Notes: a model not told the origin generated them from the sequence alone. A stretch of 64,000 bases of DNA from Collinsella sp. An307 (GCF_002161805.1 NZ_NFIP01000001.1:372001-436000); one strand, 5' to 3'. Positions 33,835 through 43,856 are shown, counted from the stretch's first letter. Made by a program: numbers and translations.

Positions 33835-34254
33835 GTGAAGCAGAACAGCTTGACACGGCGCCTCTCCGCACAGCTGCGTGAGAAGCTCGGTTACATCCTG
33901 CTCTTCGAGATCTCCGACCCGCGGCTCGACCTCATTACTCTGACCGGCGTCGAGGTTGCCCAGGATCGCTCGTTCGCGCGCATCTTCGTATCCTGCGAAG
34001 GTGAGCGCTACGAGGAGGTCATGGAGGCGCTCGACGCCGCCCGCGGGCGCATCAGGAGCCTGCTCGCGCGCTCACTTGATTGGCGCGTGACGCCGGAGCT
34101 TGAGTTTCGTATCGACCGCTCTACTGACGAGGCGGAGCGTATCGCACGTGCGCTTGAGAACGTGCCCGAGACGCTCGCCGTCGAGAAGGATGAGGAGGGC
34201 TATCCCATTGAGCCCGATACATCCGACGTTGAGGAGGACGATGATGCTCGCTGA
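33835..34254 (+). CDS. rbfA: Ribosome-binding factor A
   Basis: This 139-residue protein has the RbfA KH-like fold: LSAQLREKLGYILLFEISDPRLDLITLTGVEVAQDRSFARIFVSC and LLARSLDWRVTPELEFRIDRSTDEAERI. It helps mature the 5' end of 16S rRNA in the small subunit. The acidic C-terminal tail ends in DDDAR. It starts with GTG 15 bases after infB, with GGGGAGG upstream, and its 3' end overlaps the start of the DHH-family gene by 11 bases. Confidence 0.93.
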   Translation: MKQNSLTRRLSAQLREKLGYILLFEISDPRLDLITLTGVEVAQDRSFARIFVSCEGERYEEVMEALDAARGRIRSLLARSLDWRVTPELEFRIDRSTDEAERIARALENVPETLAVEKDEEGYPIEPDTSDVEEDDDAR

Positions 34255-35287
34255 ACCTCCGCGTGAGGACGCGTGCGACCTTAGTGAGCCGTTTTCTCGT
34301 ATCGCCGAGCTTATTGACGGCTCTCATACCATTGCGATCTCGGGGCACACCTCGCCTGACGGTGATGCCCTGGGGTCGGTCTTGGGTTTAGGCCTTGCGT
34401 TGCGTTCGCGCTATCCCGAGAAGGAGATTGCTTTCCTTCTGGCGGATGACGCGCCCGTCCCTCGTATCTATCGGTTCCTCTCGGGCGCAGACGAGCTCAA
34501 GAGCGCCGTGTCCTATACGGTCGACCCCGACCTCTTTATTGCGGTTGACTGCCCGGTGCTGGACCGCTTGGCCGATGCCGCGGCGGTCGCCCAGCGCGCA
34601 CATCATGTTGTTGCGTTCGACCATCATCCGTGCCGTCATGAATTTGCCGAGGTGGTGGCTAGGCACGTTAAGTGCGCAGCGACAGCGGTGCTAATCGATA
34701 AGTTCCTGGCCTTCTGCCAGATCGAGGTCGACCCCGGTATGGCGACCGCGCTTCTATGCGGTATCGTCACCGACACGGGGCGCTTCCAGTACCAGAACGC
34801 CGACCCTGTGGCATTTGCCGTTGCGGCGCACCTTGTTTCGTGCGGGGCGGATCCCGCCAAGATCTCGCTCGAGGTCTACCAGAGCCAGCGCATCGAATAC
34901 CTCCGCCTTGAATCGCTCGTGATGGGGCGCATCAAAACGGTTGCAGACGGGCGTGTTGCCTACAGTTACGCGCGCGTGGAGGATATTGCGCGGCGCCGCG
35001 TGAGCCAAGACGAGTGCGACGGCCTCGTTGACGTTGTGCGCTCCGTACAAGGTGTTGAGGTGTGCCTGTTTCTGAAGGAGTTCGAACCCGGTCGCATCCG
35101 TGGCAACCTTCGCTCTAAGGGGGACATAGACGTCTCCGGTGTCGCCGCCAGTTTTGGCGGGGGAGGACATGTCGCTGCCGCCGGGTTTACCTTTGAGGGC
35201 AGCGTGGAGGACGCGCTCAGCGTGGCTCTTCCCCAACTTGCCGCGCTCGTAGGCGTGGACCCTTCGTCTATCCAGATCAAGCTCTAA
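34244..35287 (+). CDS. nrnA: DHH/DHHA1 phosphoesterase, NrnA-like oligoribonuclease/pAp phosphatase
   Basis: The 347-residue protein has the DHH-family motifs in order: SGHTSPDGDALGS (His35, Asp39, Asp41), AVDCPVLD, FDHHP, TDTGRFQY, and the DHHA1 motif GGGGHVAAAGF. NrnA-type enzymes degrade very short RNAs and convert 3'-phosphoadenosine 5'-phosphate to AMP. GAGGAGG lies six bases before the ATG at 34244 (another ATG lies directly before it at 34241). It overlaps rbfA, and truB follows directly, the usual order in Gram-positive and actinobacterial clusters. Confidence 0.9.
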   Translation: MLAEPPREDACDLSEPFSRIAELIDGSHTIAISGHTSPDGDALGSVLGLGLALRSRYPEKEIAFLLADDAPVPRIYRFLSGADELKSAVSYTVDPDLFIAVDCPVLDRLADAAAVAQRAHHVVAFDHHPCRHEFAEVVARHVKCAATAVLIDKFLAFCQIEVDPGMATALLCGIVTDTGRFQYQNADPVAFAVAAHLVSCGADPAKISLEVYQSQRIEYLRLESLVMGRIKTVADGRVAYSYARVEDIARRRVSQDECDGLVDVVRSVQGVEVCLFLKEFEPGRIRGNLRSKGDIDVSGVAASFGGGGHVAAAGFTFEGSVEDALSVALPQLAALVGVDPSSIQIKL

Positions 35288-35294
35288 GGTGATC

Positions 35295-36233
35295 ATGGCA
35301 AAACGTTCTCAAAGCAGGATTAACCTCCTGCTGGGTATTGACAAGCCTTCGGGCATGACCTCTCACGACGTCGTCGCGCGCGTTCGTCGCGCTCTCGGCG
35401 AGCGTCGTGTGGGTCACGCCGGCACGCTCGACCCCATGGCCACCGGTGTCATGGTGGTTGGCGTTGGGCAGGCGACGAGGCTTCTTGGCCTCATTACGCT
35501 TGACACGAAATCCTATATTGCAGAGATTACCTTCGGCGCCGAGACGGATACCGACGATGTCGAGGGCAGGGTCGTGAGGGAGGCTTCCGCCCGACCCGAG
35601 CTGTTTAATCCAGAGTTTGCGGCCAAGGCTGTTTCTGACGTTATCGGTGTACAAGAGCAGGTTCCCCCCGCGTATTCTGCTATCTCAGTTAACGGCGTTC
35701 GCTCCTATAAGCGTGCGCGTTCCGGTGAAGATGTCGAGCTTCCCGCCCGCACGATTGAGGTCATCGATGCGCTGTTGCTTGGTGTTGAAAAGCGAGAGGG
35801 AAACGCCGTTTGGACCGTTGCTTTCACGGTAAGCAAGGGGACCTACATTCGGGCCCTCGCACGTGATCTGGGTCGAACACTCGACAACGCCGCGCATTTG
35901 AGCGCGTTGCGGCGCACTGCTTCAGGCAACATCGGTATCTCCTCATGCCTTGCGCTCGACGAGGTGAACGAGGCCTCTGCGCAAGCTTCGGCGCTCGATC
36001 CCGTGGCGGTACTCGGCGCGCTCGTCTGCCCGGTGGGTGAGGACGTTCTAGGCGATATCGCAAACGGCAGACGTCTTCCGACGGCTTCCGTTCTCACCTG
36101 TGGCGATATATCTTCTGGTCGTTTGCTCGGTCTTACGCATCGTAATGCCCTTGTGGCACTTGCGCGGCGCTCGGACGACCTCGTCGTTCCCGAGATGGTG
36201 TTTCCGCAGCCGATCGGGGGCGTCCACCTATGA
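35295..36233 (+). CDS. truB: tRNA pseudouridine(55) synthase TruB
   Basis: This 312-residue enzyme isomerises U55 in the T-loop of tRNAs. The catalytic Asp46 lies in GHAGTLDPMATGV, followed by VGVGQATRLLG and the KGTYIRALARDLG motif. The C-terminal region (about 230-312) fits the extra domain of bacterial TruB. TAAGGTGATC supports the ATG at 35295. The stop codon overlaps ribF. Confidence 0.95.
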   Translation: MAKRSQSRINLLLGIDKPSGMTSHDVVARVRRALGERRVGHAGTLDPMATGVMVVGVGQATRLLGLITLDTKSYIAEITFGAETDTDDVEGRVVREASARPELFNPEFAAKAVSDVIGVQEQVPPAYSAISVNGVRSYKRARSGEDVELPARTIEVIDALLLGVEKREGNAVWTVAFTVSKGTYIRALARDLGRTLDNAAHLSALRRTASGNIGISSCLALDEVNEASAQASALDPVAVLGALVCPVGEDVLGDIANGRRLPTASVLTCGDISSGRLLGLTHRNALVALARRSDDLVVPEMVFPQPIGGVHL

Positions 36234-37237
36234 TGCCCTCGAAAGATGAGCTCCGGCGCGATTTCTTGTGTACGGCAAACGAACGACCGATCTTTACGCT
36301 CGAGGAGGCCCGCGCACAGGGTCCGCTCGGTCCTGCATCGATTGCCATTGGCGCGTTCGATGGCGTTCACGCGGGCCATCGCGAGCTCATCGACCGTACC
36401 GTCTCAGAGGCTCGTTCCTGCGGACGCGCCGCCTATGCGGTGACCTTCGATCCCGATCCCGATCAGGTGGTATCTCATCATCCAGTGGATCACCTCCTTC
36501 CCATGAAAGACCGCCTGCGCCTGCTCTCGGCATCAGGCGCGGACGGCGTCATCGTTGTGCCCTTCACGCGTGAGCTTGCGGCGCTCAACCATGTCTCCTT
36601 TTTTGAAGACGTGCTTTTTGGTGCTTGCACGGTTGAGGCGATCCATGTAGGGAGTGATTTTCGCCTCGGCGCGGGCGGTGCATCTGATGTCTCCGTCATC
36701 CGCGCCTGGGGTGTAGAGCGCGGCATCAACGTTTTCGGCCATGATCTTGTGACCGATGCCGGCTCTCCCATTTCCGCCACGCGCATCAGGCGTTATCTTG
36801 CTCAGGGCGATGTACGCTCGGCAGCTCAGGAGCTCGGTCGTCGCTATGCGGTGTCCGGTACCGTCTGCGCGGGCAGACACGAGGGAACGGGCTTTGGCTT
36901 CCCCACCGCAAACATAGAGGTGTCTCACGGTATCCAGTTGCCGCTTGACGGCGTGTATGCGGGCCTAGCCGCGGTCGACGGCACCGCGTGGCCGGCGGCC
37001 ATCAACGTCGGTCTGCCGCCGACGTTTTCCGACCACCCCGAATCTGCCCGGCTCGAGGCAAACCTCATCGGTTTTACCGGCGAGCTCTACGGCCGCGATT
37101 GCGCCCTCGCCTTCGATCGGCGCATCCGACCGTCTATGCGCTTCGATTCAACCGAGGAACTCATCTCGACCGTTTTGGGTAATATCGAAGACATCCGTGC
37201 GACGTTTGGAGAGGGCGGGGTGAGGTTTGACCGATGA
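36230..37237 (+). CDS. ribF: Bifunctional riboflavin kinase / FAD synthetase
   Basis: This 335-residue enzyme makes FMN and then FAD. The N-terminal FAD synthetase has GAFDGVHAGH (41-50), FDPDP and an ISATRIRRYLAQGDV segment; the C-terminal riboflavin kinase has GTGFGFPTANIEV and a NVGLPPTF...EANLIGFTGELYG block. It overlaps truB at its start and dnaG at its end by ATGA junctions, so the three genes are translationally coupled. Confidence 0.94.
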   Translation: MMPSKDELRRDFLCTANERPIFTLEEARAQGPLGPASIAIGAFDGVHAGHRELIDRTVSEARSCGRAAYAVTFDPDPDQVVSHHPVDHLLPMKDRLRLLSASGADGVIVVPFTRELAALNHVSFFEDVLFGACTVEAIHVGSDFRLGAGGASDVSVIRAWGVERGINVFGHDLVTDAGSPISATRIRRYLAQGDVRSAAQELGRRYAVSGTVCAGRHEGTGFGFPTANIEVSHGIQLPLDGVYAGLAAVDGTAWPAAINVGLPPTFSDHPESARLEANLIGFTGELYGRDCALAFDRRIRPSMRFDSTEELISTVLGNIEDIRATFGEGGVRFDR

Positions 37238-39258
37238 TTTCGGATGAAGATCGCGAGCGCGTCCGCGCGGCGACCGATCTGGTCGCTTTGGTTCAGGAGA
37301 CCGTCCCTCTGCAGCCCCGCAACAAGGAGTTCTGGGGCTGCTGCCCCTTCCATGGTGAGAAGACCCCCTCGTTTCACATCATCCCTGCCACCCAGGTGTG
37401 GCACTGCTTTGGTTGCGGTGAGGGCGGTGACTGCTTCACCTACATCATGAAGCGGGAGAACCTGTCCTTTCCCGAGTCCATCCGCTACCTTGCCGACCGT
37501 GCGGGTATCGAGATTCACGATGATTTCGAGGGCAAGAAGCGCGGCTCCAAACGCTCACGGATCATCGAGGTCTGCGAGGCCTCCTCTGAGTTCTTCCACA
37601 CCATGCTCATGCGCGGACGCGACAATCGCCCGCGTGCCTATTTTGCCTCGCGCGGTATGGGCGGTGCGGTGTGCAAACGATATCGCCTCGGTTTCGCGCC
37701 GGGCAGGGGGTCTCTTGTCCAGCATCTGTCGGGCCTCGGTTTCACCGCGCAAGAGATGATCGATGCGAACGTCGCTGTGCGGCGTGACCGCGGTAACCTC
37801 TCTGACCGGTTCTACGACCGCGTCATGTTTCCCATTTTCGATGAGCTCGGGCGCTGCATCGCCTTCGGTGGGCGCATCATGGGAGACGGCCAGCCTAAGT
37901 ATTTAAACACTGCCGAGACAAGCCTCTTCCATAAGAAGAAGAACCTTTATGGCTTCAACTGGGCAAAGGACGAGATCGTTGCGCGCGCCGAGGCGATTGT
38001 GGTTGAGGGCTATACCGATGCCATCGCCTGCTACGAGGCGGGTATCAAAAACGTCGTCGCTACTCTCGGTACCGCCTTAACGGAGCACCATGTAAAGACG
38101 CTCACGCGCTTTGCCAAGAAGATCATCTATCTCTTCGACGGTGACGCCGCCGGCCAGAAAGCCGCCGAGCGCGCAATTCAATTCATCGAGAACGATGCCG
38201 TCGACCTACGCTGCGTTGTGTTGCCCGAGGGCAACGACCCCATGGAGTTCATCACTGCGCACGGGGGCGACGCCCTCTGCGAGCGGTTGGATTCCTCTGA
38301 GCCTCTGATGGATTTTGTGTTCCGCAAGCTCGGCGAGCGAAGCGACGTCACAACACCGGGTGGCCGTACGCGCGCGCTCGAGGACGCGCTGCGCCTCATC
38401 TTCCCTCTGCGTAAGAGCTATATGATCGATGCCTACTACCAGCAGGTAGCGGACCGTGTGGGTCTTGATGCCGAGAGCGTGCGCTCAAACGCGCCGCGGA
38501 TCTTCCGGGAGGTCGAGCGCGAAGAGGCTGAGCGAGCTCGTCGAAGTGCCGAGAGGGAGCGTTATCAGTCGCAGCAGGGGAGGGGAAATACCGCTTCGGT
38601 TGCTCCCCAGGTGACTCCGCAGGCGGCGCCCGCTGCAACCTACGATGAGGTGCCCCTTGACGCCTACGACAGCCCTGCTCAACCTGCGCCTCCTGCTGAG
38701 ATGCACGCTTCACCCGTGGTCTTGACCGAGCTCGAGCGCCGCGCGCTTACCAGTGAGCGCGAGCTTCTCACGCTTCTCACCGCGCATCCGGATGCCTTCC
38801 GTGCCTATGCGGAGCGCATCGTCGATATCGACTGGGTGGATCCGCGGCATGAGGCCATCGCCTGGGCAGTCCTTGCGACCCCTGAGGGCACCACGCCCGC
38901 AGCTGCCATGGATGCGGCTAGAGCGGTCTGCGAGGAGGCATCTTCGCTTGTTTCCGCCGGCAGGATCGGTGCCACAAGCGCGCACCCCACCGATGTCAAC
39001 ATCAAATTTCTGCTTGACACACTTGAGCTATTCACCGTCCGCCGTCGCCTTAAAGCCGCTCAAGGTAAGCTCAGGCAAGAGTCCGGTCTCACGAGTGAGG
39101 AGCGTCGTGAGCTCACGATCAGCGCCTCGCAAGGAGCCGCCCGCATGCGAGCGCTCGAGGCCGAGCTTGAGGGTGTGGCCGACCCCTTTGCGCAGACGGT
39201 GTCACAGCTCGCATCGGGGGAGTCCCCAGAGATGCCGGCGCGTGAAGACCCGGCGTAA
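37234..39258 (+). CDS. dnaG: DNA primase
   Basis: This 674-residue primase has the CHC2 zinc site Cys37, His40, Cys58 and Cys61 (CPFHGEKTPSFH, then WHCFGCGEGGDCF). The TOPRIM core contains VVEGYTDAIA and LFDGDAAGQKA. An Ala/Pro/Gln-rich linker (about 440-500) joins this to a C-terminal DnaB-binding domain. It makes RNA primers for replication. It overlaps ribF by four bases and is followed by rpoD, giving the dnaG-rpoD pair common in bacteria. Confidence 0.95.
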   Translation: MISDEDRERVRAATDLVALVQETVPLQPRNKEFWGCCPFHGEKTPSFHIIPATQVWHCFGCGEGGDCFTYIMKRENLSFPESIRYLADRAGIEIHDDFEGKKRGSKRSRIIEVCEASSEFFHTMLMRGRDNRPRAYFASRGMGGAVCKRYRLGFAPGRGSLVQHLSGLGFTAQEMIDANVAVRRDRGNLSDRFYDRVMFPIFDELGRCIAFGGRIMGDGQPKYLNTAETSLFHKKKNLYGFNWAKDEIVARAEAIVVEGYTDAIACYEAGIKNVVATLGTALTEHHVKTLTRFAKKIIYLFDGDAAGQKAAERAIQFIENDAVDLRCVVLPEGNDPMEFITAHGGDALCERLDSSEPLMDFVFRKLGERSDVTTPGGRTRALEDALRLIFPLRKSYMIDAYYQQVADRVGLDAESVRSNAPRIFREVEREEAERARRSAERERYQSQQGRGNTASVAPQVTPQAAPAATYDEVPLDAYDSPAQPAPPAEMHASPVVLTELERRALTSERELLTLLTAHPDAFRAYAERIVDIDWVDPRHEAIAWAVLATPEGTTPAAAMDAARAVCEEASSLVSAGRIGATSAHPTDVNIKFLLDTLELFTVRRRLKAAQGKLRQESGLTSEERRELTISASQGAARMRALEAELEGVADPFAQTVSQLASGESPEMPAREDPA

Positions 39259-39337
39259 AGGTTTTCGAATTGGAACCGCTTGGGTATAGAAAGCTGTGAT
39301 AAAGTATTGAACCCTATGAACCATGAAGGGAGACTCT

Positions 39338-40660
39338 GTGGCAAAAGCGAATGAGAACACGGTAAACGATCTCGATTCGTACGTCGACAAGCTGCTCGAA
39401 CGCGCTTCGACGACCGGCTCAGTCACCGAGGATGAGATTCAGATCGTTCTCAAGGACGTCGACGTCTCCGATACAGAACTCACCGGCATCTACAGCACGC
39501 TGCGCGACCGCGGCGTCGATATCGTCTCTCAGGGCGATGATGATGCCGAGGCACCTCTCGATAGCGATGACACCGTTCTGGGTGACGACCTTGATGATGA
39601 GTTCGAGGACGAGGACATCCGCGCCGCCAAGAACGCGGATGCTGAGATGGCATCCACCAAGCCTAAGCGCAAATCCCGCGTCCGCACGTCGCGCTCCCGC
39701 TCGCGCGTGCGCGGTATCGATGCGTCGACGGTCATGCTCACCGGCGACCCGGTGCGCATGTACCTGAAGGAGATCGGTAAGGTCGATCTTCTGACCGCTT
39801 CCGACGAGGTCGATCTCGCTATGAAGATTGAGGCCGGTCTTGAGGCAACTGATAAGCTCGAGGCTGCGGAGCGTGGCGAGCTCGAGCTCACCCGTGCCGA
39901 GAAGCGCCGCCTTATGCGCATCGAGCAGGTTGGTCTCGATGCCAAACAGGCCCTCATCTCGGCAAACCTCCGCTTGGTCGTTTCCATCGCCAAGCGCTAC
40001 GTGGGTCGCGGAATGCTCTTCCTCGACCTTATCCAAGAGGGCAACCTCGGCCTTATCCGCGCGGTCGAGAAGTTCGACTACGAGAAGGGCTTCAAGTTCT
40101 CCACGTACGCTACCTGGTGGATTCGTCAGGCCATCACGCGCGCCATCGCCGATCAGGCACGCACCATCCGCATCCCCGTGCACATGGTGGAGACCATCAA
40201 CAAGCTCATTCGCGTGCAGCGCCAGCTTCTGCAAGATCTTGGCCGCGACCCGACTCCCGAGGAGATCGGCGCCGAGATGGATATGTCTGCCGATCGCGTG
40301 CGCGAGATCCAGAAGATCAGCCAGGAGCCCGTTTCCCTCGAGACGCCCATCGGCGAGGAGGAGGATTCGCAGCTCGGCGACTTCATCGAGGACTCCCATG
40401 CCGTCGTTCCGCCCGATGCTGCGACGTTCTCCATGCTTCAGGAGCAGCTCGGTCAGGTGCTTGATACGCTTGCCGATCGCGAGCGCAAGGTTATCGAGCT
40501 TCGCTTTGGTCTTGTTGATGGGCACCCGCGCACACTCGAGGAGGTTGGTCGCGAGTTTGGCGTGACGCGCGAGCGCATTCGCCAGATTGAGTCCAAGACG
40601 CTGGCGAAGCTTCGTCATCCGTCCCGCTCCACGCGCCTGCGTGATTACGTCGAGAACTAA
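39338..40660 (+). CDS. rpoD: Primary RNA polymerase sigma factor (sigma-70/SigA)
   Basis: This 440-residue group 1 sigma factor has a short acidic region 1.1, then 1.2 ([31 protein letters not shown]), a complete region 2 ([56 protein letters not shown]), region 3 and a C-terminal region 4.2 ([20 protein letters not shown]). It directs polymerase to housekeeping promoters. GGGAGA precedes GTG at 39338 (MAKANENT); the in-frame ATG at 39323 overlaps this site. A terminator follows at 40692. Confidence 0.94.
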   Translation: MAKANENTVNDLDSYVDKLLERASTTGSVTEDEIQIVLKDVDVSDTELTGIYSTLRDRGVDIVSQGDDDAEAPLDSDDTVLGDDLDDEFEDEDIRAAKNADAEMASTKPKRKSRVRTSRSRSRVRGIDASTVMLTGDPVRMYLKEIGKVDLLTASDEVDLAMKIEAGLEATDKLEAAERGELELTRAEKRRLMRIEQVGLDAKQALISANLRLVVSIAKRYVGRGMLFLDLIQEGNLGLIRAVEKFDYEKGFKFSTYATWWIRQAITRAIADQARTIRIPVHMVETINKLIRVQRQLLQDLGRDPTPEEIGAEMDMSADRVREIQKISQEPVSLETPIGEEEDSQLGDFIEDSHAVVPPDAATFSMLQEQLGQVLDTLADRERKVIELRFGLVDGHPRTLEEVGREFGVTRERIRQIESKTLAKLRHPSRSTRLRDYVEN

Positions 40661-40691
40661 GCGCGTCTTTCACATACTTTTGGCGTTTGAG

Positions 40692-40726
40692 ACATCGCCC
40701 GCAGCAATCGTTGCGGGCGATGTTTT
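40692..40726 (+). terminator. Rho-independent terminator after rpoD
   Basis: ACATCGCCCGCA and TGCGGGCGATGT form a perfect 12-bp stem with an 8-nt loop, followed by TTTT. It ends a few bases before the ribosome binding site of the next gene. Confidence 0.85.
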
Positions 40727-40742
40727 GGTATTTAGGAGGAGC

Positions 40743-41180
40743 ATGTATTCCTACGCGAGCTATGTTGCAACGCTTGCAGTGCTTTTACTTTCGGGTGCGA
40801 TCGACCTAGGTACGCGTCGGTTCCCTCATGTGCTGTTCTGTACGCTTCTTCTTACGTCATCGATATCCGCCGTCTTGTTAGGTGGGATTGAGTTATTGGC
40901 TTACAACGCGTGCGTTTCTCTGCTCTTGACCTCGGTAGTTCTGGTATTCGAACTTCTATGGCGGCGTTTTACCGGAAGGTCCGGGCAGGGCATGGGGGAT
41001 ATCAAAGCGCTGTTTGCTGTGGGGATGATTAACCCTGTGGTGGCGGGATTTTGCTATGCCTGCGCCATGGCCGCTCTTGCCGTTGCCGGGGTCGCATTGA
41101 AGAAAGAGGCACTCCCGCTACTTCCGTTTTTCGCCGCGGCCTATGCGCTTGTTTCGATGGCTATCCTATTCGGTAAGTGA
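40743..41180 (+). CDS. Orphan A24-family prepilin-peptidase-like membrane protein
   Basis: This 145-residue protein has about four membrane segments and the two Asp residues of A24 aspartic peptidases: Asp21 in AIDLGTRRFP and Asp86 in GMGDIKALFAVG. It lacks the N-terminal methyltransferase domain and resembles the small TadV/CpaA type. Such enzymes process prepilins, but no pilus gene is in the window. GGAGGA precedes the ATG at 40743. The C-terminus overlaps in position with an upstream extension of dgt, which I do not accept. Confidence 0.78.
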   Translation: MYSYASYVATLAVLLLSGAIDLGTRRFPHVLFCTLLLTSSISAVLLGGIELLAYNACVSLLLTSVVLVFELLWRRFTGRSGQGMGDIKALFAVGMINPVVAGFCYACAMAALAVAGVALKKEALPLLPFFAAAYALVSMAILFGK

Positions 41181-41235
41181 ATCTGTCCGCGTGATATGCG
41201 AAGATGATGCAAAGAGGATTGAAGGGGAGGTTTCC

Positions 41236-42483
41236 ATGGCTTCCTGTGAGAGTACTACAGATTTGGTGCGGGCTCGCATGGACCGCATCCAAGGTTCGCT
41301 GTCCGATGAGCTTATCAATCGCATGACCGAAGACCGGGCGCGTGGATGGGTGAACCCCTACCGTGCCGATGACCGTGATGTGATTCGTCGTGAGCAGCGT
41401 TTAGGCGACGAAGCGAGCATCTGGCGCCCCGCCTACGTTCGGGATGTAGAGAAAATCATCCACACACCCGCCTATAACCGGTATGCCGGCAAGACCCAGG
41501 TTTTCAGCTTCCGCAGCAACGACGACCTCTCGCGTCGCGGCCTCCATGTCCAGCTCGTCGCCCGTATCGCACGAGACATCGGATTCGCCCTCGGCCTCAA
41601 CTGCGACCTCATTGAGGCAATCGGTCTTGGGCATGACCTTGGCCACACGCCCTTCGGGCACGCGGGCGAACGTTGTCTGAACGATGTCTACCATGCGCGT
41701 ACCGGACGCTGGTTCTTCCATAACGTGCATTCGGTTCGAGTTCTCGACACCCTGTACGGACGCAACTTATCGCTTCAGACGCTCGACGGTGCGCTCACGC
41801 ATAACGGTGAGTACGAGCAGCAGGTTTTCGAGCTCTCCGGGCTTTCCGGGTTCGACGAGTTCGACATAGTGCGTGAGCGCTGCTATACCGAGGGCGATCT
41901 TGCTGTCGGCCATCTTAGACCCATGACGCTCGAGGGCTGTGTGGTGCGTATCTCGGATATTATCGCTTATGTTGGGCGCGATCGTCAGGATGCCATTGCT
42001 GCGGGTCTTCTTCACGAGGATGCTTTTGAGGATGGCCTTGGAGGCGGTTACAACTCGTGGATTCTGACACACGCCTCTGCCGACATCATCGAGCATAGTT
42101 ACGGCAAGAACCGTATCGAGATGAGCGAGGACCTCTTTGCGGAGATCCGTCGTGCCAAGGCGGAGAACTATGCCAAGATCTACCGTTCAAGCGGAATAGA
42201 AGGGGAGCGCGCCGAGGAGCTCGCCCGCGCCTTCGAGCTCGTGTACGAACGCTCCCTTTCCGACCTAGCGAAAGAGGATGAGTCGAGCTACATATTCCGT
42301 CACCATATCGCACGCATCGAGCAGGCGCTGTCCTATTACGGTAGGCATTACGACTGGAAGCATGACCCAGATCAAACGGTCGTGGACTATATCGCGAGTA
42401 TGACCGACGGGTACTTTACCGAGCTCGCTACGTGTTACTTCCCCGAGATTCGCTTCCCCCAGCGGACCTATATCAACGAATAG
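41236..42483 (+). CDS. dgt: dGTPase-like HD-domain triphosphohydrolase
   Basis: The 415-residue protein has the HD signature GLGHDLGHTPFGHAGE, an upstream His in LHVQLVARIARDIG, and a later HD-domain Asp in RISDIIAYVGRD, all matching deoxyguanosinetriphosphate triphosphohydrolase-like proteins. These hydrolyse dNTPs to deoxynucleosides and triphosphate. GAAGGGGAGG supports the ATG at 41236 rather than the longer frame from 41143, which would overlap the preceding gene. Substrate preference cannot be read from sequence. It lies upstream of rarA with eight bases between them. Confidence 0.88.
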   Translation: MASCESTTDLVRARMDRIQGSLSDELINRMTEDRARGWVNPYRADDRDVIRREQRLGDEASIWRPAYVRDVEKIIHTPAYNRYAGKTQVFSFRSNDDLSRRGLHVQLVARIARDIGFALGLNCDLIEAIGLGHDLGHTPFGHAGERCLNDVYHARTGRWFFHNVHSVRVLDTLYGRNLSLQTLDGALTHNGEYEQQVFELSGLSGFDEFDIVRERCYTEGDLAVGHLRPMTLEGCVVRISDIIAYVGRDRQDAIAAGLLHEDAFEDGLGGGYNSWILTHASADIIEHSYGKNRIEMSEDLFAEIRRAKAENYAKIYRSSGIEGERAEELARAFELVYERSLSDLAKEDESSYIFRHHIARIEQALSYYGRHYDWKHDPDQTVVDYIASMTDGYFTELATCYFPEIRFPQRTYINE

Positions 42484-42491
42484 GACGATGT

Positions 42492-43856
42492 ATGGAAACG
42501 CTTTTCAGCCAAGGCGAGACCGAGCGGACCCTTAAGAACGCTCCGCTTGCGGTGCGCATGAGGCCAAAGACGCTTGACGACTATGTCGGTCAGGCAAAGG
42601 CGGTGGGACCGGGGTCGTGGCTGCGTTCCGCCATCGAGCACGACGTGCTCTCAAGCGTGATTCTCTACGGACCGGCGGGTACGGGCAAGACTACCCTCGC
42701 GCATATCATCGCGGCGCATACGCGTAGCGAGTTTGTCGAGGTGTCTGCCGTCACTGGTACGGTGAAGGACTTGCGCCACGAGATTGATGAGGCAAAGCGT
42801 CGCCTCATGGCATACGACCGACGGACCATCCTCTTTATCGATGAGATCCACCGCTTCAACCGCTCGCAGCAGGACGCTCTTCTGCATGCGGTCGAGAACC
42901 GTACCGTCATCATGATTGGCGCTACGACGGAAAACCCGTATTTCGAGGTCAACTCGGCTCTGTTGTCGCGAGCTCGCGTCGTTGAGCTCGAACATCTGAG
43001 TAACGACGATATCGCTTCTTTGATACGGCGCGCGCTTACGGCGCCGCAAGGTCTCGCTGGTGCCTACAGCGCTTCAGATGAGGCTGTCGATGCGATATGC
43101 ATGCTCGCGGCAGGCGATGCTCGCTCCGCGCTCACAACGCTTGAGCTTGCTAGCGAGATGGCGCTCGTCCGTTCGGATTCCGATGATAACGCTGGCCGAG
43201 AGGCCGGGGACACAACGCCGATAGAGATAATGCTTGATGATGTCCGTATGGCGAACCCGCGTCGCGGCCTTTCCTACGACAAAGCGGGCGATATGCACTA
43301 CGACATCATCTCCGCCTTCATCAAGTCCATGCGCGGCAGTGATCCCGACGCCGCGGTGTATTGGCTTGCACGCATGATCGATGCGGGGGAGGATCCCAAG
43401 TTCATCGCCCGACGCATCCTCATCGCCGCGTCTGAGGATATCGGCAATGCCGACCCGCAGGCCATCTTGGTTGCCGAGGCGGCGTTCAAAGCGGCAGAGG
43501 TCATCGGCTACCCGGAATGTCGAATAAACCTTGCCCAGGCGGCCATCTATAACGCTCTTGCACCTAAGTCTAACGCCTGTGAAGCGGCGATTGACGCCGC
43601 ACTTGCCGACGTGCACACAAGCGGGCAGCGAGAGGTCCCCAATCATCTTCGCGATCGGCACCGTCCGGGTTCCGATGAATACGGCCCTTACCTGTATCCG
43701 CACGATTACCCTGAAGGCTGGGTTGAGCAGCGTTATCTGCCCGAGGGCCTTGAGCGTGGCGCCTTTTGGAAGCCAGCCGGTCGCGGCTGGGAGGAATGGC
43801 GCGTGGAACAGAGCGCTCGCGATCGTTCGGGACGAGCCCCAGAAACTTCTGCGTAG
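42492..43856 (+). CDS. rarA: Replication-associated recombination protein RarA (MgsA)
   Basis: This 454-residue AAA+ ATPase has Walker A GPAGTGKTT (60-68), Walker B LFIDEIHRFNRSQQD, sensor 1 IGATTENPYFE and the C-terminal tetramerisation block (GLSYDKAGDMHYDIISAFIKSMRGSDPDAAVYWLARMIDAGEDPKFIARRILIAASEDIG). RarA acts at stalled replication forks together with single-strand binding protein. It starts just after dgt. An insertion rich in Asp and Gly (about 235-260) is slightly unusual. Confidence 0.93.
   Translation: METLFSQGETERTLKNAPLAVRMRPKTLDDYVGQAKAVGPGSWLRSAIEHDVLSSVILYGPAGTGKTTLAHIIAAHTRSEFVEVSAVTGTVKDLRHEIDEAKRRLMAYDRRTILFIDEIHRFNRSQQDALLHAVENRTVIMIGATTENPYFEVNSALLSRARVVELEHLSNDDIASLIRRALTAPQGLAGAYSASDEAVDAICMLAAGDARSALTTLELASEMALVRSDSDDNAGREAGDTTPIEIMLDDVRMANPRRGLSYDKAGDMHYDIISAFIKSMRGSDPDAAVYWLARMIDAGEDPKFIARRILIAASEDIGNADPQAILVAEAAFKAAEVIGYPECRINLAQAAIYNALAPKSNACEAAIDAALADVHTSGQREVPNHLRDRHRPGSDEYGPYLYPHDYPEGWVEQRYLPEGLERGAFWKPAGRGWEEWRVEQSARDRSGRAPETSA

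Noticed and set aside
34100..34243. Longer start for the DHH phosphoesterase, and similar upstream extensions for dgt, rarA, the sigma factor and efp
   Set aside because: The added residues are Arg/Ser-rich, overlap upstream genes in another frame and lack ribosome binding sites; good sites precede the shorter starts.
35080..35089. GTTCGAACCC resembling a tRNA T-loop
   Set aside because: It lies inside the DHH phosphoesterase gene, and no acceptor, D or anticodon stem is found around it.
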